A stretch of 64,000 bases of DNA from Pseudomonas svalbardensis (GTDB lineage Bacteria; Pseudomonadota; Gammaproteobacteria; Pseudomonadales; Pseudomonadaceae), in the NCBI RefSeq assembly GCF_030053115.1, contig NZ_CP125619.1, positions 1,551,001-1,615,000 of the forward strand, given 5' to 3'. Below are positions 8,882 to 16,592 of the stretch, piece after piece. Positions within the stretch are counted from its first letter, which is position 1; every line of letters starts with the position of its first letter. Both the position numbers and the translations under genes were made by a program. Below the pieces are notes generated by a model. The model saw nothing but the letters and a program-made list of their open reading frames with translations, did not search any database and was not told where the DNA came from.

Positions 8882-10348
8882 CTACTTCCCTGGCTCCGCC
8901 TTGCTCGCATCAGCGTCGGCATTCGCTTTGGATTTGATAAAAGCGATCAGTGCGTTCAACTCCTGATCACTCGGGGTAAAGGCCGGCATGACGGCTGCAT
9001 AGCCTTTGACGATTTTGGCACCGGGATTAAGAATCGAATCCTTTATATAGCCCTCATCGGCCTTTATCGTCGAACCGTCGGCAAGGGTTACGGTCTTGCC
9101 ATACAGGCCCTGCCAACTGGGGCCAATACCCTTGCTACCATCGACACTGTGGCAGGCCAGACAGCCGAGCGACTCGGCCAGCCGCTGCCCCTGCGTCGCC
9201 AAGTCGTCACCTCTGTGCAATTTTTCGCTGGCAGAAGGTTCTTGCTGCGCGGCACCGAGTGATTTGATCAGGGCGACGAGAGCACCCAGTTCATCGTCAT
9301 TGAGAGTATAGGCCACCATGACCGGCGGATAACCTTGTACCAGTCGGGCCATCGGATCGAGAATCGACTCTTTCAGGTAAGCCTCATCGACCAGCGCACT
9401 GGTGCCATCGGCAAGCTGTTCAGTGCGGCCGTACAGCCCCTTCCATCCCGGGCCGAGACTGGCACTGCCATCCTGGCTATGGCAGGCACCGCAACCGTAT
9501 TTTTCGACTAACAGGCGACCTTTTTCAAGCACGCTGTCCTGACTGGGTTTGGCAGCTGTCGTTAATGTCTGCGCAAAGGTCGGTTGGCTGTTCAGCCATA
9601 GAACGAAGGCGGCCTGGTCCTCCACGATCATATGACCGCGCATATTGTAATGACCTAGGCCACAATACTCAGCACAAAGGACTTCATACTTCCCGATTAC
9701 AGTTGGTGTAAACCAAAAATACGACACCATCCCAGGTACCATGTCCATCTTGCTGCGAATCTGCGGTATATAGAAGTTGTGCAGTACATCTTTGGAACGC
9801 AATAAGACCTTCACCGGTTGATCGAGTGGAAGGTGAACTTCATTGCTTCTTATAAGCACATCGTCTTGCCCAACAGGATCCTTGGGGTCAAGGCCGAAGA
9901 GATTGGCGGAATCAACAAACTTAATATCCGATTTGCCCAGCTTCCCGTCCTGGCCGGGAAAACGAAAGGCCCATTGCCACTGCTGGGCGACCACTTCAAG
10001 TTCATGAGCATTTTTCGGCACCCGGACGAAATCGTTGTAAACCACCAGGCCTGGCGCCAACATCGCGGCAATACCTACCGAGGTCACGATAATCAACCAT
10101 GTTTCCAGTTTTTTATTTTCTGGCTGATAGTGCGCCCTGGAGCCTTCCTTGTGACGATAACGCATCACGGCCACCGCCATGAATACGGTGATGGCGATGA
10201 AAAATATTCCGCTGATGATCAGGGTGATGAACAGGGTGGTGTCTATTGACCCCCAGTTGGAAGCTGCCGGTGTCGCATGCCAAGGCGCTAGGATATGAAA
10301 CAGCACTGATGCAATAACGATTAGTACAAGAATAATTGCCATTGCCAT
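8882..10348 (-). CDS. coxB: Cytochrome c oxidase subunit II fused to two cytochrome c domains
   Basis: 488-residue protein. Two N-terminal membrane segments (about 4-20 and 38-62) anchor a periplasmic cupredoxin domain with all CuA ligands: H190, C225, E227, C229, H233 and M236 (CAEYCGLGHYNM). Two c-type heme domains follow, with CGACH at 286-290 and CLACH at 396-400 and probable axial methionines M344 and M454. The duplicated domains share LGPGWKGLYGR / IGPSWQGLYGK, pointing to tandem duplication. One fused cytochrome c makes a caa3 oxidase; two is less common. This is the first gene of the operon. Confidence 0.94.
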   Translation of the reverse strand: MAMAIILVLIVIASVLFHILAPWHATPAASNWGSIDTTLFITLIISGIFFIAITVFMAVAVMRYRHKEGSRAHYQPENKKLETWLIIVTSVGIAAMLAPGLVVYNDFVRVPKNAHELEVVAQQWQWAFRFPGQDGKLGKSDIKFVDSANLFGLDPKDPVGQDDVLIRSNEVHLPLDQPVKVLLRSKDVLHNFYIPQIRSKMDMVPGMVSYFWFTPTVIGKYEVLCAEYCGLGHYNMRGHMIVEDQAAFVLWLNSQPTFAQTLTTAAKPSQDSVLEKGRLLVEKYGCGACHSQDGSASLGPGWKGLYGRTEQLADGTSALVDEAYLKESILDPMARLVQGYPPVMVAYTLNDDELGALVALIKSLGAAQQEPSASEKLHRGDDLATQGQRLAESLGCLACHSVDGSKGIGPSWQGLYGKTVTLADGSTIKADEGYIKDSILNPGAKIVKGYAAVMPAFTPSDQELNALIAFIKSKANADADASKAEPGK

Positions 10349-10790
10349 TTTGCTTTCATCCTATTCCTGTTACTCATCGGTATGCCTAGGCATCGCCACA
10401 GAACAACATCGTCAAATCAATACTAATCTGACGCCAAAACAGGCTAGACAAATACCACTTATCTTCGTGACAAAGTCCGCAGGAAGTATAGTTCATGGCC
10501 AGAACAAACGCTTTTCCTGAAAAGCCTTGTTGCCTGGATATTCCAACTTCATCATCAGCTTGATCGCTTGAAATCTATTCGCTATATATAACTGTAACTA
10601 TTAAGCAACACATCTCGCCTGAACGACACGTCGAGCAAGCGAGGCCCGGTTGCCAGCTATAATTAAAATCTGATTACGGAAGGCAAAGATCGGCTAAAAG
10701 CGCCCGCAAAGATCCTCGCCTATGCATAGCGGTCAGACAAATGACGGCCAAGAGCGATAGCGTCCAGCCGTCCACAACGGAGATTTCGTC
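10349..10790. other. Intergenic region, 442 bases, divergent promoters
   Basis: Separates the oxidase operon (minus) from a small hypothetical gene (plus), so both promoters should lie here. It is A+T-rich in the middle (CTATATATAACTGTAAC near 10582). A TATAAT stands at 10658-10663 on the plus strand, with no good -35 partner. No coding frame is convincing. Confidence 0.45.
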
Positions 10791-11129
10791 ATGAGTGCCT
10801 TGACGATCGAAGGCTGGTGCAAAGTCAACGGAGAACAAAAGTCGACCCCGGTGGGTGAAATCCATTTTTACGTCGATGGCCCCCTCCATCTGGGTCTGGA
10901 GCAAGCTGAAGAACGCCTGCAGAAGACCCATGAGCGTGAAGCCATGGTCGATGTCGACATGGACACACTGGAGTTGAAACTGCCAGAGGGATACGACCCT
11001 TTGTCCGACTGCCAAATGCGCGTCTATATACACAACGAGCGCGGTCAGTTCCATCTGGTCGGGCATCGAGCGAGTGATGGAAGCTTGATCTATAGCAACG
11101 CTGTTTTGATTGATCAGCTGCTTGATTAG
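10791..11129 (+). CDS. Hypothetical protein, 112 residues
   Basis: Acidic soluble protein that appears beta-rich (IHFYVDGPLHLGLEQAEER, MRVYIHNERGQFHLVGHR). No signal peptide or membrane segment is visible. I do not recognise the family with certainty. An ACGGAG eight bases before the ATG supports the start. It has its own strong terminator at 11133-11168 and is probably monocistronic. The next genes, on the other strand, are AidA/PixA-type proteins. Confidence 0.65.
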   Translation: MSALTIEGWCKVNGEQKSTPVGEIHFYVDGPLHLGLEQAEERLQKTHEREAMVDVDMDTLELKLPEGYDPLSDCQMRVYIHNERGQFHLVGHRASDGSLIYSNAVLIDQLLD

Positions 11130-11132
11130 CTT

Positions 11133-11168
11133 AAAATCCGATGCCTGTACTGGCATCGGATTTTTTTA
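11133..11168 (+). terminator. Strong Rho-independent terminator
   Basis: Stem AATCCGATGCC / GGCATCGGATT with a short TGTACT loop followed by seven T, four bases after the stop of the 112-residue gene. Confidence 0.9.
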
Positions 11169-11179
11169 TACGTCTCGCA

Positions 11180-11214
11180 CTGACTGGTATTAGCCCTTGA
11201 GGCCGGTTTTTTTG
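11180..11214 (+). terminator. Terminator-like hairpin, copy 2 of a dispersed repeat
   Basis: Matches 4339-4373 over 35 bases, except that the central GCCTCAAGGGC is present as its reverse complement GCCCTTGAGGC and one base differs. It ends in seven T and stands behind an already complete terminator. Confidence 0.55.
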
Positions 11215-11222
11215 ATTTCTGG

Positions 11223-11765
11223 TCACTCCGCCAACTTCACTTCCACTGCCCAACTGAAGTACCCCAATGCCTCGCAGCTTTTATTGATCAGCATGAACTT
11301 CAGTTCGCACGCCTCAACCCCAGCCGCCAATTGCGTGCAGTGCCAATAATGATCATCGGCCGTGTGGCTGCCCGGTTGGGTCGGGGTTTCGGGATCGGGT
11401 GCGGGGACTGTCAGGTTTGCGTGGACCACCAGTTCAGGCGGTGAAAGTACCCCGGCATCACCTACAGATATCTCGTAGAACACCACGCTGTGTTCGGCGA
11501 GCAAGCTGACGGTCCTGCCACGGATATGGAAGTTCTTGCCGTTAATGGCGAAAAGCGTCATTGAGCTGTCATTTATTGTACTTTGTGTTGTTTTTGTGTC
11601 GCTGATGGCGAAGATGAAACCTTCCTCAATCTCGGTCGGATTTTTCGGCTCAAGACTGGGCTGCGGATAATGTGAAAGCAGCGATTCGGCATCGACGATC
11701 AGCAGCACATTATTGGCTGGCGCAATACCCGTCGAGGGGGAGGCAATCGGTTCGGAAGTCATCAT
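11223..11765 (-). CDS. AidA/PixA inclusion-body family protein
   Basis: 180-residue protein of the AidA/PixA inclusion-body family. Landmarks are NVLLIVDAESLLSHYPQPS near the N-terminus, a central DDHYWHCTQLAAG and the C-terminal GYFSWAVEVKL. Family members include quorum-induced AidA of Ralstonia and Burkholderia and the Xenorhabdus inclusion protein PixA; the molecular role is unknown. ATG codons at 11765 and 11762 are adjacent. It lies downstream of a paralogue on the same strand after about 120 bases. Confidence 0.8.
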   Translation of the reverse strand: MMTSEPIASPSTGIAPANNVLLIVDAESLLSHYPQPSLEPKNPTEIEEGFIFAISDTKTTQSTINDSSMTLFAINGKNFHIRGRTVSLLAEHSVVFYEISVGDAGVLSPPELVVHANLTVPAPDPETPTQPGSHTADDHYWHCTQLAAGVEACELKFMLINKSCEALGYFSWAVEVKLAE

Positions 11766-11886
11766 GGATTCCTTTCATGATGTTGATTCAAGACGGAAGC
11801 CGCATCGGCTCAAGCAAGACATCCCGTCCCGGCCGAAGCGGCAACGAACTCGGTAGGCCCCCCGTCGCCAAGGGGCCTGGTCATCG

Positions 11887-12390
11887 TCAGTTACGGATGG
11901 TAATGAACGGATCCCACGAGCAGCAGCCTACGATCTTGCAGTCGCGATCAACGATCAGGAAATGGAAGTGGTAGGTCACGCTACCGCACGAAAGTGTTTC
12001 TGAAGACCAGTAATGGTTATCGACTTTCTGGCAGCTCGGAACCGACGGGTTGCTGGTGTTGGGAACGGCAACGCACGCTGTAGCCTTGCGGGGCGTGGGT
12101 GTGGAGATCAACTCGTTGCCGACGTTACCAACAAACTTGTAGAAAATCACTGCTGTCTCGAAGCTCTGCGACAGACTGGTTTCACGCCAGCGAATCAAGT
12201 CGCCTACCTGGGCTTTCAAGTTGAGTTCGCCGCCGGCCTGGCCGCTGACCACGTTGTTCTGATTGGTCACCATGTACACATGATTGACGTCGATCAACGT
12301 CGGCGAGGCAGGGTTTTTGCTGATGTTCGGATAGTTTTTCAGAATGGTTTCAGTGTCGATTGAAACAAGTACATCCGTGACTCGAGACAT
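11887..12390 (-). CDS. AidA/PixA inclusion-body family protein (paralogue)
   Basis: 167-residue paralogue of the next gene downstream. It shares the frame TDVLVSIDTETILKNYPNIS at the N-terminus, the central DNHYWSSETLSCGSVTYHFHFLIVD and a C-terminal CCSWDPFITI. This is the typical AidA/PixA layout with the DxYW box. The two copies are divergent, so the duplication is old or they arrived together. A TAAAGCTCC-type ribosome site (GGAGC on the minus strand) precedes the ATG. Function is unknown; expression in other species is density-dependent. Confidence 0.82.
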   Translation of the reverse strand: MSRVTDVLVSIDTETILKNYPNISKNPASPTLIDVNHVYMVTNQNNVVSGQAGGELNLKAQVGDLIRWRETSLSQSFETAVIFYKFVGNVGNELISTPTPRKATACVAVPNTSNPSVPSCQKVDNHYWSSETLSCGSVTYHFHFLIVDRDCKIVGCCSWDPFITIRN

Positions 12391-12812
12391 AGTAAAGCTC
12401 CTTGGTCAGAGTGATTGCCTGATTACTTTCCAGGCACAACAACGTTTGCTTGCCTTGCGGCCGTTGCGAACACACTACGGGGGAACCCACTCGATCACGG
12501 GGTACGAGCTGGCCTTGCTCCTTGCCTTGCAATGACGGTCGGGTTCCTTCCAACAGGCCGCGATTGGACTATAGGTGTGAATTTTTTGCTGTCAAAATTG
12601 CTTTGCTTCGGCTCGACGAACGGTGCCTTTGGTTATGGTCTCCAAGGATTTGGCGATAAGAAAGTGACCATTGAAAACTGATTGCCTGACACGTATCCCC
12701 TCTGCAATTGCCATATACATCTTCAGGGGAGGGCAAATCGACATGGGCGCTGTATCTTAATGGCCGGGGCTTTTTACCCGTTTTGAAGAAAACGCACCGA
12801 CAGGAGAACGCA
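12391..12812. other. Intergenic region, 422 bases, between divergent genes
   Basis: Should contain the promoters of the AidA/PixA pair (minus) and of tam (plus). An AGGAG at 12802 serves tam. I see no further gene; short frames crossing it lack family sequence. Confidence 0.4.
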
Positions 12813-13583
12813 ATGAGTTGGTCCGCCAAACAATACGTCGCTTTTGAAGATGAACGCACCCGTCCCGCCCGTGACTTGCTGGCCGCCATACCGGACACGG
12901 ACGTGCGCTTGGCAATCGACATCGGTTGTGGCCCGGGTAACTCGACCGAGTTGTTGGTGGAACGCTTCGCCAACGCCACGGTGCGGGGGCTGGACAGTTC
13001 GTTCGATATGATCGAAGCCGCCCGCAAGCGCTTGCCGCAGGTGCAGTTCGACACCGCTGACATCGATACCTGGAACGATACCGGCCCGTTCGATGTGATT
13101 TTCGCCAACGCGGTATTGCAGTGGGTGCCCGATCACGCGAAGTTACTGCCTTCGCTGGTCGCCCGACTGACCCAGGGCGGTAGCCTGGCCATTCAGATGC
13201 CCGACAATCTCAATGAGCCGTCACACCGCTTGATGCGCGAAGTCGCTGCCGATGGGCCGTGGGCCAGCAAGTTGGCGGACGCCGCCGGGCAACGCACGGA
13301 AATGGCTAGCGCCAGCGATTACTACTCGATGCTGCGACCGCACTGTGCTCGAGTCGACGTGTGGCGCACTACCTACCATCACCCGCTCGCGGGTGGCGCA
13401 GCCGGTGTGGTCGAGTGGTTCAAGGGCAGCGGATTGCGGCCGTTTCTTGCTCCGCTGGATGATGCGGAAAAAGCGCAATACCTCAAGCAGTATCAAGCCG
13501 CGCTCGAGCAGGCTTACCCGGCGCTGGCCGATGGTTCGGTACTGTTGCCGTTCCCGCGGTTGTTTATCGTCGCGATCCGATAG
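12813..13583 (+). CDS. tam: Trans-aconitate 2-methyltransferase
   Basis: 256-residue SAM-dependent methyltransferase. Motif I is IDIGCGPGNSTELL (about 36-48), motif II holds GLDSSFDMIEAARKRLP, and the post-motif stretch FDVIFANAVLQWVPDH matches Tam proteins, which methylate trans-aconitate, a toxic by-product of the citrate cycle. Length and the C-terminal LLPFPRLFIVA also fit. The start at 12813 is set by AGGAG nine bases upstream; the extension to 12708 is not family-like. Probably monocistronic and cytoplasmic. Confidence 0.9.
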   Translation: MSWSAKQYVAFEDERTRPARDLLAAIPDTDVRLAIDIGCGPGNSTELLVERFANATVRGLDSSFDMIEAARKRLPQVQFDTADIDTWNDTGPFDVIFANAVLQWVPDHAKLLPSLVARLTQGGSLAIQMPDNLNEPSHRLMREVAADGPWASKLADAAGQRTEMASASDYYSMLRPHCARVDVWRTTYHHPLAGGAAGVVEWFKGSGLRPFLAPLDDAEKAQYLKQYQAALEQAYPALADGSVLLPFPRLFIVAIR

Positions 13584-13634
13584 TGCAAAAAGGGACGGAT
13601 CACGCTGAACCTTATCTGTCCCTTTGCTTGGCAC

Positions 13635-14363
13635 TCAGCGCTGAACGCTGATCAGCATCATCATCGGGCGCTCCCGCTCTTCGGCCAGGGCCGGTTGCGC
13701 CGCCATTTCTGCATTGGTCGGCCCCCATTCGTTGACATGCTGGATCCTGAAATCTGCGCCAATCAGCGTATTGAGCAAGGTGCCGATGGTTCGGTGCTGC
13801 TTGATCACGCCTTCGGCCAACCAGTTGGTCACACGCTCTCCTTCCAGTTGATAGCTGTCCACCGGCCAGCGCTTGTTACCTTCGCTATCAATCAGCCAGC
13901 CCGGATTGCGCGGGGCCATGAAGATCGGGTGTTCAATAGAAAATACGAAGCGTGAACCGGGTTTAAGGGCCGCGTGGATTTTGGCGAACAGTCCTGGGAG
14001 ATCCTTGATGTAGTGCAGCGCCAGAGAGCTATAGGCGAGGTCGAAACTGGCTGCGGGTAAAGCGAGTTGTTCCAGATCGGCATGGGCGTATTGGATATTC
14101 GTCGCCGACGTAGTGTTGCGAGCCTGCTCCAGCATTTTTTCCGAGACGTCCAGGCCGAGCACGCTATCGGCACCTTGATCACTGGCCCAGCGGCAGAACC
14201 AGCCGTAACCGCAGCCGAGGTCGACCACCTTCAGGCCTTTCATGGGTGGCAGCATTGCCTTGAGCGAAGGCCATTCCGGTGCTGCGTCGAGGCCGGCAAT
14301 GGAGCGGGCCATCTGGCTGTAGCCCTGGAAAAATTCTGGGTCGTCGTAGATGTTTTGAGTCAT
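13635..14363 (-). CDS. Class I SAM-dependent methyltransferase
   Basis: 242-residue methyltransferase with motif I VVDLGCGYGWFCRWA, motif II VLGLDVSEKMLEQAR and FDLAYSSLALHYIKDL. It belongs to the broad Methyltransf_11/25 group. The C-terminal region (IEHPIFMAPRNPGWL, and HVNEWGPTNAEMAAQPAL) is conserved in a proteobacterial family of unassigned substrate. The start at 14363 (MTQNIYDDPEFF) matches that family. The frame stays open to 14561 but that part overlaps a palindrome and is not coding. Convergent with tam. Confidence 0.82.
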   Translation of the reverse strand: MTQNIYDDPEFFQGYSQMARSIAGLDAAPEWPSLKAMLPPMKGLKVVDLGCGYGWFCRWASDQGADSVLGLDVSEKMLEQARNTTSATNIQYAHADLEQLALPAASFDLAYSSLALHYIKDLPGLFAKIHAALKPGSRFVFSIEHPIFMAPRNPGWLIDSEGNKRWPVDSYQLEGERVTNWLAEGVIKQHRTIGTLLNTLIGADFRIQHVNEWGPTNAEMAAQPALAEERERPMMMLISVQR

Positions 14364-14491
14364 ATTTTGGGGGCTCTGTTGAGATCGTTCACGGGCAGCA
14401 CCTGATGTGCGGCCGATTGGGTTCCCTCGGAGGTTTATGGCGCGTGTTCGCTGATGGCCGCGCAGGGGAGAGGGTGGTTGAAGATAGGGGT

Positions 14492-14640
14492 GTTCGCGCC
14501 GACGCCGAATTGCCCCAGTTGCCGAGATTTCACTGACCCAGTCTGACTCCTCGCGAATCATTGTCTGTGCTGGATTTGTGCAGGTTTGGAGACGGTCAGT
14601 CTTGCCTCGGCACGTGGGTCAATTCGGCGTCGGCGTCAAC
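14492..14640. repeat. Long imperfect palindrome, MITE-like
   Basis: Bases 14492-14550 and 14588-14640 are near reverse complements. The best-matched core, CCGACGCCGAATTG, is identical in both arms; further shared blocks (TGCCGAG, ACTGACC) extend it to over 50 bases. The spacer is 37 bases. It abuts and probably truncates the IS66 TnpC remnant. It could be a miniature transposable element or two ends of one IS. Confidence 0.6.
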
Positions 14641-14714
14641 AGACTGAGTACCTCAAGCAACATTTGCTTGAGCAAAACAGGATCATCGGGAAGGTCTTCG
14701 GGTATCAAATTCAT
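14619..14714 (-). pseudogene. tnpC: IS66 family transposase TnpC, N-terminal stub
   Basis: Directly after tnpB on the same strand, an ATG at 14714 opens a frame reading MNLIPEDLPDDPVLLKQMLL, the typical beginning of IS66 TnpC. After about 25 residues it runs into the palindrome and stops at 14619. The remaining roughly 480 residues with the catalytic DDE domain are gone, so the element cannot transpose by itself. Confidence 0.7.
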
Positions 14715-14731
14715 GCAGGGGATTATACCCG

Positions 14732-15091
14732 TCAGGCGACGAATCTTGGCGTTAAAACCTTATGAGGACGATTGCGCCAGAGATCAAAGCCATCCAGTAA
14801 CCAGTTTAATTCCTGGACAGTCAGCACGATCGCCTCGTCGACCTCATCAGGGGAAAGTTTGAAACGTTCAGACTCCAGGCGCTTGAGCCAAAGGCAGAAG
14901 CCGTTGCGCTCCCAGTACAACACTTTGACGCGGTTGCGGTGGCGATTTAGAAAGACGAAAAGCACGGGGTCGAACACCGCAACTTTGATGTCCAGTTCGA
15001 CCAATGCAGCCAGGCCGTCGATGGACTTTCGAAAATCTACAGGCTTCGGGTAGAGGTACACTTTTTCAACGCTGGCATTGGGACGCATCAT
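14732..15091 (-). mobile_element. tnpB: IS66 family TnpB (Orf2), remnant of an insertion sequence
   Basis: 119 residues, the full usual length of IS66 Orf2 (TnpB). The conserved VYLYPKPVDFRKSIDGLAAL, PVLFVFLNRHRNRVKVLYWE and NGFCLWLKRLESERF are present. TnpB is an accessory protein of IS66 transposition. The upstream orfA is absent and the downstream tnpC is a stub, so this is a decayed element. It marks the left part of the islet that extends to tRNA-Gly at 17642. Confidence 0.88.
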
Positions 15092-15106
15092 GGTGATGGG
15101 CTCCTG

Positions 15107-15361
15107 ATGGAAATCGGGAGCACAGCATCAGCCGTCAGCTATCCGCTTGGAATGTGGAGTTCATGGAGCGGATACGATGAACTGGCCCTAAAGATCAAAG
15201 AAAAACTTCTTGCTGGTTACATCTACAGCCTAGGGCGATCCAAAGAGGATGGCACGTTGAAATTCAATGTCGTCGTTGAGGATGTCGGCAGGTCACGAGT
15301 GCTTTGTGGGTTGAAATACTTTCCATCCGAGACTCGGGTAACCATCCACACACTTTTCTGA
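15107..15361 (+). CDS. Hypothetical short protein, possibly truncated
   Basis: 84-residue frame divergent from the IS66 tnpB. The last 60 residues (YDELALKIKEKLLAGYIYSLGR..., CGLKYFPSETRVTIHTLF) look like a real small alpha/beta fold, while the first 20 overlap the insertion junction and may be foreign. No clear ribosome site precedes the ATG. I do not recognise the family; it may be the 3' end of a gene disrupted by the insertion, or a small orphan immunity- or toxin-like fragment given its neighbours. Confidence 0.4.
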   Translation: MEIGSTASAVSYPLGMWSSWSGYDELALKIKEKLLAGYIYSLGRSKEDGTLKFNVVVEDVGRSRVLCGLKYFPSETRVTIHTLF

Positions 15362-15452
15362 GTTCGACCAGCTGACAATACGGCGGTGGAATGTAGCAAC
15401 AACAAAAAAAGTCAGAAAAAGCAGATTATTTTGGAGTGATAAGATGCAAGGT

Positions 15453-15803
15453 TTATTTTCGGTAGTTTTTGGATATCTCTTGCCATATATATTTGTATCG
15501 AAACTCAAGCCAGCGTATGAGTAGTTTGTCTTTCTGTCGTCGCAAGTAACTGTTTTCTCTGGCTTGCAGCGATTTCTGGATATCGGCCTTCAAGTTATCT
15601 AAATTGAAGGCTGACCATATTATGGGAATTACTGTCTCAAGATTTGTATGGCAGATCGGTGCCACCTCATGATAAAGAATTCTTTTGATCTCTTCTGGGT
15701 CGTAATCTTCGGTTTGGCGTGCAATGGCTTCATAGTCAACCTCTGTGTCAACAAACGCGTCGGATAGAGCCCAGTAGACATAGGAACGTTCCTCGTCAGT
15801 CAT
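15453..15803 (-). CDS. DUF7079-like protein, putative immunity protein
   Basis: 116-residue acidic protein. The pattern YWALSDAFVDTEVDYEAIAR ... EEIKRILYHEVAPICHTNL ... FNLDNLKADI matches what I remember of the DUF7079 family. Choosing the ATG at 15803 gives an ATGA overlap with the stop of the upstream putative effector, as is usual for effector-immunity pairs; 15815 is an alternative. With a PAAR gene two genes upstream, the context suggests immunity to a type VI effector. This is inference; the family itself has no proven function that I know. Confidence 0.65.
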   Translation of the reverse strand: MTDEERSYVYWALSDAFVDTEVDYEAIARQTEDYDPEEIKRILYHEVAPICHTNLETVIPIIWSAFNLDNLKADIQKSLQARENSYLRRQKDKLLIRWLEFRYKYIWQEISKNYRK

Positions 15804-16582
15804 TGAACGTCCCATGTCAGAAATTCCTCCAGCTCTTCGTCAAGACTGTCCGCGACGTAATCGCCAAGAACGCCGCCCGCAATACTGCCAGCGACCACCA
15901 CTGCAATGGCGCACACCGGGGCAGCAGGACCACACAGCATTGAAATACTTAGTCCTGCCAAGGCCCCACCGGCTGCGCCACCACCCAAGATGATTCCTTG
16001 GCGTCCGGCTTCCTTGGTTTTATTGTCGGCTTTGTAAATCTCCGAGGCGGCAAAGGCAGCTGTCACGATCCACGCGACTTTTCCTGCCACATTCATTCTC
16101 CTGGTGCCGCGAGTAACTTTGGCGTTGTCCACACCAGATTTTTTCAAAATCAGGTAATGAACTTTGGATTTTTCCACATCGGTTAAAAGATCAGAATTTT
16201 TCTTGTAGAGCGAGTGGGCATACTTATCCAAGGTTGTTTGCAGGGTTGGCCCGTTGAGCTTGATATATTCCGCAACGGCAACACCTTGAGCGGATGTAAA
16301 TTTCCGATGCTCGTTCATGATGTTGTTACGCATTTCTTGGCAGTATGCCACACCATCTTTGGCCGTAACGTTGCCCGCCAGCACCTCGGCTTCAACCAGT
16401 CGAGACATCTCCTTAATTTTACTTTGGTACTTTAAACGGGTATTGGCGTCTTTGATTGCATCAGTGGCAAAGCGTGCCGCAGCGCCTTCCATGCCGGCAA
16501 TCGCCATTTCCAAAGGTGAGCTATGTAGATCATGTTCTTTTTTTAAGATGTAGCTGCCCGTAATGAGCATGGGTTCCGTCAT
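15800..16582 (-). CDS. Putative type VI effector with glycine-zipper membrane region
   Basis: 260-residue protein. Residues 1-160 are helical and charged. A hydrophobic stretch at about 166-183 and a glycine-zipper segment at 196-240 (GIILGGGAAGGALAGLSISM) suggest membrane insertion. It follows the PAAR gene by ten bases and overlaps the DUF7079-like gene by four. PAAR, cargo and immunity in this order is standard for type VI secretion effectors, and glycine-zipper proteins in this position are often pore-forming. No enzymatic motif is visible. Base composition is more A+T-rich than the flanks. Function is inferred from context. Confidence 0.6.
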   Translation of the reverse strand: MTEPMLITGSYILKKEHDLHSSPLEMAIAGMEGAAARFATDAIKDANTRLKYQSKIKEMSRLVEAEVLAGNVTAKDGVAYCQEMRNNIMNEHRKFTSAQGVAVAEYIKLNGPTLQTTLDKYAHSLYKKNSDLLTDVEKSKVHYLILKKSGVDNAKVTRGTRRMNVAGKVAWIVTAAFAASEIYKADNKTKEAGRQGIILGGGAAGGALAGLSISMLCGPAAPVCAIAVVVAGSIAGGVLGDYVADSLDEELEEFLTWDVQ

Positions 16583-16592
16583 GAGATGATCC

